Under the pieces are notes generated by a model that made no database searches, was not told the DNA's origin, and saw only the letters and a program-made list of their open reading frames with translations. A stretch of DNA of 35,540 bases, from positions 1-35,540 of the forward strand of contig JAURQH010000003.1 of assembly GCA_030836185.1 (NCBI GenBank). The letters are read 5' to 3'. Positions 33,210 to 35,540 of the stretch are shown here, piece after piece (positions within the stretch are counted from its first letter, which is position 1; each line of letters opens with the position of its first letter). The stretch comes from Planctomycetota bacterium. Its GTDB lineage: Bacteria; Planctomycetota; Planctomycetia; Planctomycetales; Planctomycetaceae. Both the position numbers and the translations under genes were made by a program.

Positions 33210-34694
33210 ATGCTGACCTTATTCCGACTGGTGAGCTTCACAGTTTTATTCACCGTTCACCTTGTTTCTTCACTCAAGGCTGCTGACTGGCCGCAGTTTC
33301 GAGGGCACAACAGCACGGGAATCGCGCAAGAAGATCAGCCTCTCCCCGAATCATTTTCGGACACGGAGAATGTACTCTGGTCAGCGAAAGTGGGTGACGG
33401 AATCGGATGTCCGGTTGTTGCCGATGGTCGTGTTTTTACGAGTGGAATGGTTGACGATCAGACTCTCGGATTGTTTTGCTACGAAGCCGAAACCGGCAAA
33501 GAATTATGGCGAAGAGAATGGGCGACGCCGGATTTAATGGAAGTTCACGCCACAAATTCTCACGCCAGCACAACTCCCGCCGCCGATGCCGAGCGTGTCT
33601 ATTTTTACTTCAAGACTCTGGGAATGATGGCTCTCGATGCCAAGTCGGGCGAGCTTGTCTGGCAACAGAAACTGCCACGCCCATTCTTTGTTTTCAAGTG
33701 GGGAGCGGGAATGTCTCCTGTCCTGTACGAAGACAAAGTGATCTTCTGCCAGGATGATGATCTCTCTCCGGTGATCTATGCTTTTGACAAGAAAACTGGA
33801 GATGTTATCTGGAAAGAACAACGCCGCGAAATGGCCGTCAATTATTCACATCCGGTCATTTGCCAAACTGATCGTGGTGCTGAATTAATCGTGGCGGGAA
33901 CGGGAAAGTTGATCGGATACGATCCTCAAACCGGTGAACGGCTTTGGTATGCGAAAACTCTGTTGCGGAACATTAAAACCACTCCTGTCTGTCGGGACGG
34001 CATCATTTACATTTCCTTACAAAGTGGTGGAATCGCCAATCAATGGTTGGTGTCCGTCGATCAGGCTGATACGGGCAACAGTGACGGCAAGGTGTCGAAA
34101 ATGGAGATTCAGGCGTTCGTCGGGAAAGACAAAGTGCCCGACGATTTCTATGAGCGGACCTTCGATCAAGGTGATGAAAATGGAGATGGATTGCTGGAAG
34201 GTGTCGAACTCGACAAAGCGTTCCTGTTTCCCGATAACTTTGCGGGAGCCAAGTTTGGAGATAAAAATCCCGCCGATGAATACATCTTGGCGGTGCGCGG
34301 AGGTGGTCGAGGTGAAGTGACCGAATCGCACGTGCTCTGGAAGCATCGTACCAAGCATACGGATCACATTGTTTCTCCGTTCGTCATGGGTGATCGAATG
34401 TTGCTGGTGAAAGGGGGCGGAGTGACGACGTTGTTTGATCTTGCCACCGGCGATGCGATTCGTCCGCCGAAAAGAATACCGAATGCGAGTCAGTATTTTG
34501 CTTCACCCATTTACGGTGACGGAAAAATCTTTATTGCTGGTGAGAACGGTCGCATTATTGTCCTGAAAAATGATTCAGAACTGACCGTGTTATCAAAGAA
34601 TGATATGGGAGAAGGAATTGTCGCGACGCCCGCGATTTCTGAAGGTCGGTTATTTGTGCGGACGCGCACGAAACTCTTCTCCATCGGAGAGTGA
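33210..34694 (+). CDS. PQQ-like beta-propeller protein with inserted EF-hands
   Basis: A 494-residue exported protein (signal peptide ending near LKAADWPQFRG). Propeller blades carry the repeat pattern, for example YEAETGKELWRREW, LDAKSGELVWQQKL, FDKKTGDVIWKEQ and YDPQTGERLWYAK. Between blades, residues about 284-340 hold a degenerate calcium loop (T288-E299) and a canonical EF-hand loop, DENGDGLLEGVE (322-333), so calcium binding is probable. The propeller then resumes (HVLWKHRTK, LFDLATGDAI). No quinone-enzyme catalytic set is seen. Compared with the propeller protein at 15928 it adds the EF-hand insert. Likely periplasmic; function unknown. Confidence 0.88.
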   Translation: MLTLFRLVSFTVLFTVHLVSSLKAADWPQFRGHNSTGIAQEDQPLPESFSDTENVLWSAKVGDGIGCPVVADGRVFTSGMVDDQTLGLFCYEAETGKELWRREWATPDLMEVHATNSHASTTPAADAERVYFYFKTLGMMALDAKSGELVWQQKLPRPFFVFKWGAGMSPVLYEDKVIFCQDDDLSPVIYAFDKKTGDVIWKEQRREMAVNYSHPVICQTDRGAELIVAGTGKLIGYDPQTGERLWYAKTLLRNIKTTPVCRDGIIYISLQSGGIANQWLVSVDQADTGNSDGKVSKMEIQAFVGKDKVPDDFYERTFDQGDENGDGLLEGVELDKAFLFPDNFAGAKFGDKNPADEYILAVRGGGRGEVTESHVLWKHRTKHTDHIVSPFVMGDRMLLVKGGGVTTLFDLATGDAIRPPKRIPNASQYFASPIYGDGKIFIAGENGRIIVLKNDSELTVLSKNDMGEGIVATPAISEGRLFVRTRTKLFSIGE

Positions 34695-34980
34695 CCGGTT
34701 ACCTCCGCTCATGCTCTACAAAGTGAACCGCCAGTCTTCTCGCCGCTGCGTGAGTCAATTCTTCACCGCTGGACCAGCCAGCGATCTTGTCATTTCTCCG
34801 CGTCCCTGCGAACTCTGCGGTTTGAACTCATTCCCCTGCCAACTACCTTCGGCGATTATCATTACTCCCACCCTTTGCGTTTCTTTCCGTCTTTGCGTCA
34901 AAATAATAATCTCTCGCAATACTCGTCTTGCCAAACGCGATCTACCAGAGTTAGCGTTCGTGGTTCTTGGTGATTTTCAT

Positions 34981-35079
34981 AAACCGTGGGCTAGCGCCCA
35001 GCGGCTGATCGGGCTGAAGAGCAATTTGGCTTCGCTGCTTGTTCGATTTCATCAGCCGGAACGCGCTAGCGTCCGGTTT
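34981..35079. repeat. REP-like inverted repeat
   Basis: Left arm 34981-35009 and right arm 35051-35079 (29 bases each) are imperfect reverse complements that share AAACCG, GCTAGCGC and CGGCTGAT, around a 41-base loop. Palindromic extragenic elements of this kind, built around GCTAGCGC, are familiar in planctomycete genomes. Confidence 0.85.
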
Positions 35080-35265
35080 TAGACGAGCACTCCAGTTCGA
35101 TCTTTGGCAATTTGAACGTCATGACGACATCAACATAGCCCTACTGCGCAAGCAGTTGGGGCAGGTTCAAGTGTCATTGCGTGTCGCAGGTGATTTGTAC
35201 GAGCCCGCAGTTCTCGCGCACTGCGGCTATGCCATCGCGTTTGACGAGCACGGTGAGTATTGCTT

Positions 35266-35341
35266 GGGTGGCTGTGGATGACCGTCAGGTCACCCACAGA
35301 ATCAGAAAAGCTGGGGGCTCACTGCGTTCGTCCCTAGCCAC
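35266..35341. repeat. Nested hairpin element
   Basis: The inner hairpin at 35272-35299 has CTGTGG/CCACAG and TGACC/GGTCA pairs around a GTCA loop with one mismatch. An outer GTGGCT (35268) can pair with AGCCAC (35336-35341). No coding frame. Probably another dispersed repeat. Confidence 0.6.
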
Positions 35342-35478
35342 ACCTGAGATTCAGCCAGTCGCGTGTTCATCAATGACGACCACTGCAACGTGAGAAAGAG
35401 AGCGATCTCGCGTGACGTGGAAAATGCGCACCCACAGAAAGTGACACTCACTCATACAATGAAGATCGACGTAAGGTG

Positions 35479-35540
35479 ATGAGCATCAACAAGTTGCTCA
35501 AGAGTACACAAGATACGGAATCAAGATTCGGGAAGATTTG
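35479..35540 (+). CDS. Possible 5' end of a gene cut by the window edge
   Basis: ATG at 35479 opens a frame of 20 codons (MSINKLLKSTQDTESRFGKI) without a stop to the edge. AAGG lies only 2-3 bases upstream, which is too close for a good ribosome binding site. It may equally be chance. Confidence 0.25.
   Translation, partial: MSINKLLKSTQDTESRFGKI

Larger units (their letters stand above)
34695..35540. other. 846-base repeat-rich region without a convincing gene
   Basis: It contains degenerate CTTTGCG/CTGCG-type motifs (34795-34828, 34874-34905), a REP-like inverted repeat, a second hairpin nest, and the possible start of a gene at the window edge. Short frames here cross the repeats and look fortuitous. 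Confidence 0.6.

Noticed and set aside
34985-35000. TGGGC-TAGC-GCCCA inside the REP-like repeat, resembling the MraZ-gene dyads
   Set aside because: The spacer is 4 bases, not 5, and the motif is part of a larger repeat element not tied to a promoter.
35039-35281. 80-codon plus-strand frame in the repeat region
   Set aside because: It begins within a repeat arm and ends in another hairpin, and has no recognisable domain.
1-35540. CRISPR array, tRNA, rRNA, insertion sequence or phage gene
   Set aside because: Reading by eye found no regularly spaced direct repeats, cloverleaf with TTCGA arm, or transposase or phage motifs. A covariance-model scan would be decisive for small RNAs.

Overview
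The window looks like chromosomal DNA of a planctomycete, probably order Planctomycetales. The evidence is the mix of families: two DUF1559 pseudopilin-like proteins with the type IV prepilin N-terminus, one followed by a small carboxypeptidase-regulatory-like lipoprotein; an ASPIC/UnbV FG-GAP lipoprotein; two PQQ-like beta-propeller proteins, one with EF-hands; a PEP-CTERM tail; a truncated FtsH; and short lipoproteins of planctomycete type. GTG and TTG starts are frequent. I saw no tRNA, rRNA, CRISPR array, transposase or phage gene.

Layout. 1-4440: tail of an unidentified gene, a MIP channel, a TIM-barrel isomerase-like protein, a small lipoprotein, a parvulin (PpiC), a DUF1559 protein and a Cys-rich exported protein. 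4543-10555 (minus strand): one compact operon of ABC-2 permease (Wzm-like), ATPase with C-terminal extension (Wzt-like), DUF5672 protein, SAM methyltransferase, GT10 fucosyltransferase-like enzyme and GT2 glycosyltransferase. Two of its junctions are 4-base GTGA stop/start overlaps. It looks like a system that builds, modifies and exports a surface glycan. 10800-20233: a tiny exported protein, two tandem NupG-type MFS transporters, an SH3-domain protein, a PQQ-propeller protein, argG and a conserved-looking exported protein. 20504-25092 (minus): DUF1559 gene, small lipoprotein, ASPIC/UnbV lipoprotein and TPR protein. Terminator hairpins punctuate this stretch, and one lies inside the signal-peptide codons of the ASPIC/UnbV gene. 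25459-28926: a metallopeptidase-like/lectin-like fusion, a small membrane protein, a DUF1186/SEC-C protein and an MraZ-like regulator. 29636-34694: an SGNH-fold protein lacking its catalytic residues, an alpha/beta hydrolase, an FtsH/PEP-CTERM chimera and an EF-hand PQQ-propeller protein. 34695-35540 is a nest of palindromic repeats without a convincing gene.

Most notable: (1) the MraZ-like gene is not next to any cell-division cluster gene. It is preceded by three 15-bp dyads of the form TGGGW-N5-GCCCA, one filling the 17-bp spacer of a near-consensus promoter, which suggests autoregulation. (2) The gene at 31701 joins, in frame, the N-terminal part of an FtsH protease (cut off before Walker A) to a PEP-CTERM protein that still carries its own signal peptide. 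(3) A 93-bp imperfect inverted-repeat element occurs twice, near 18722 and 29332, in otherwise empty intergenic DNA.
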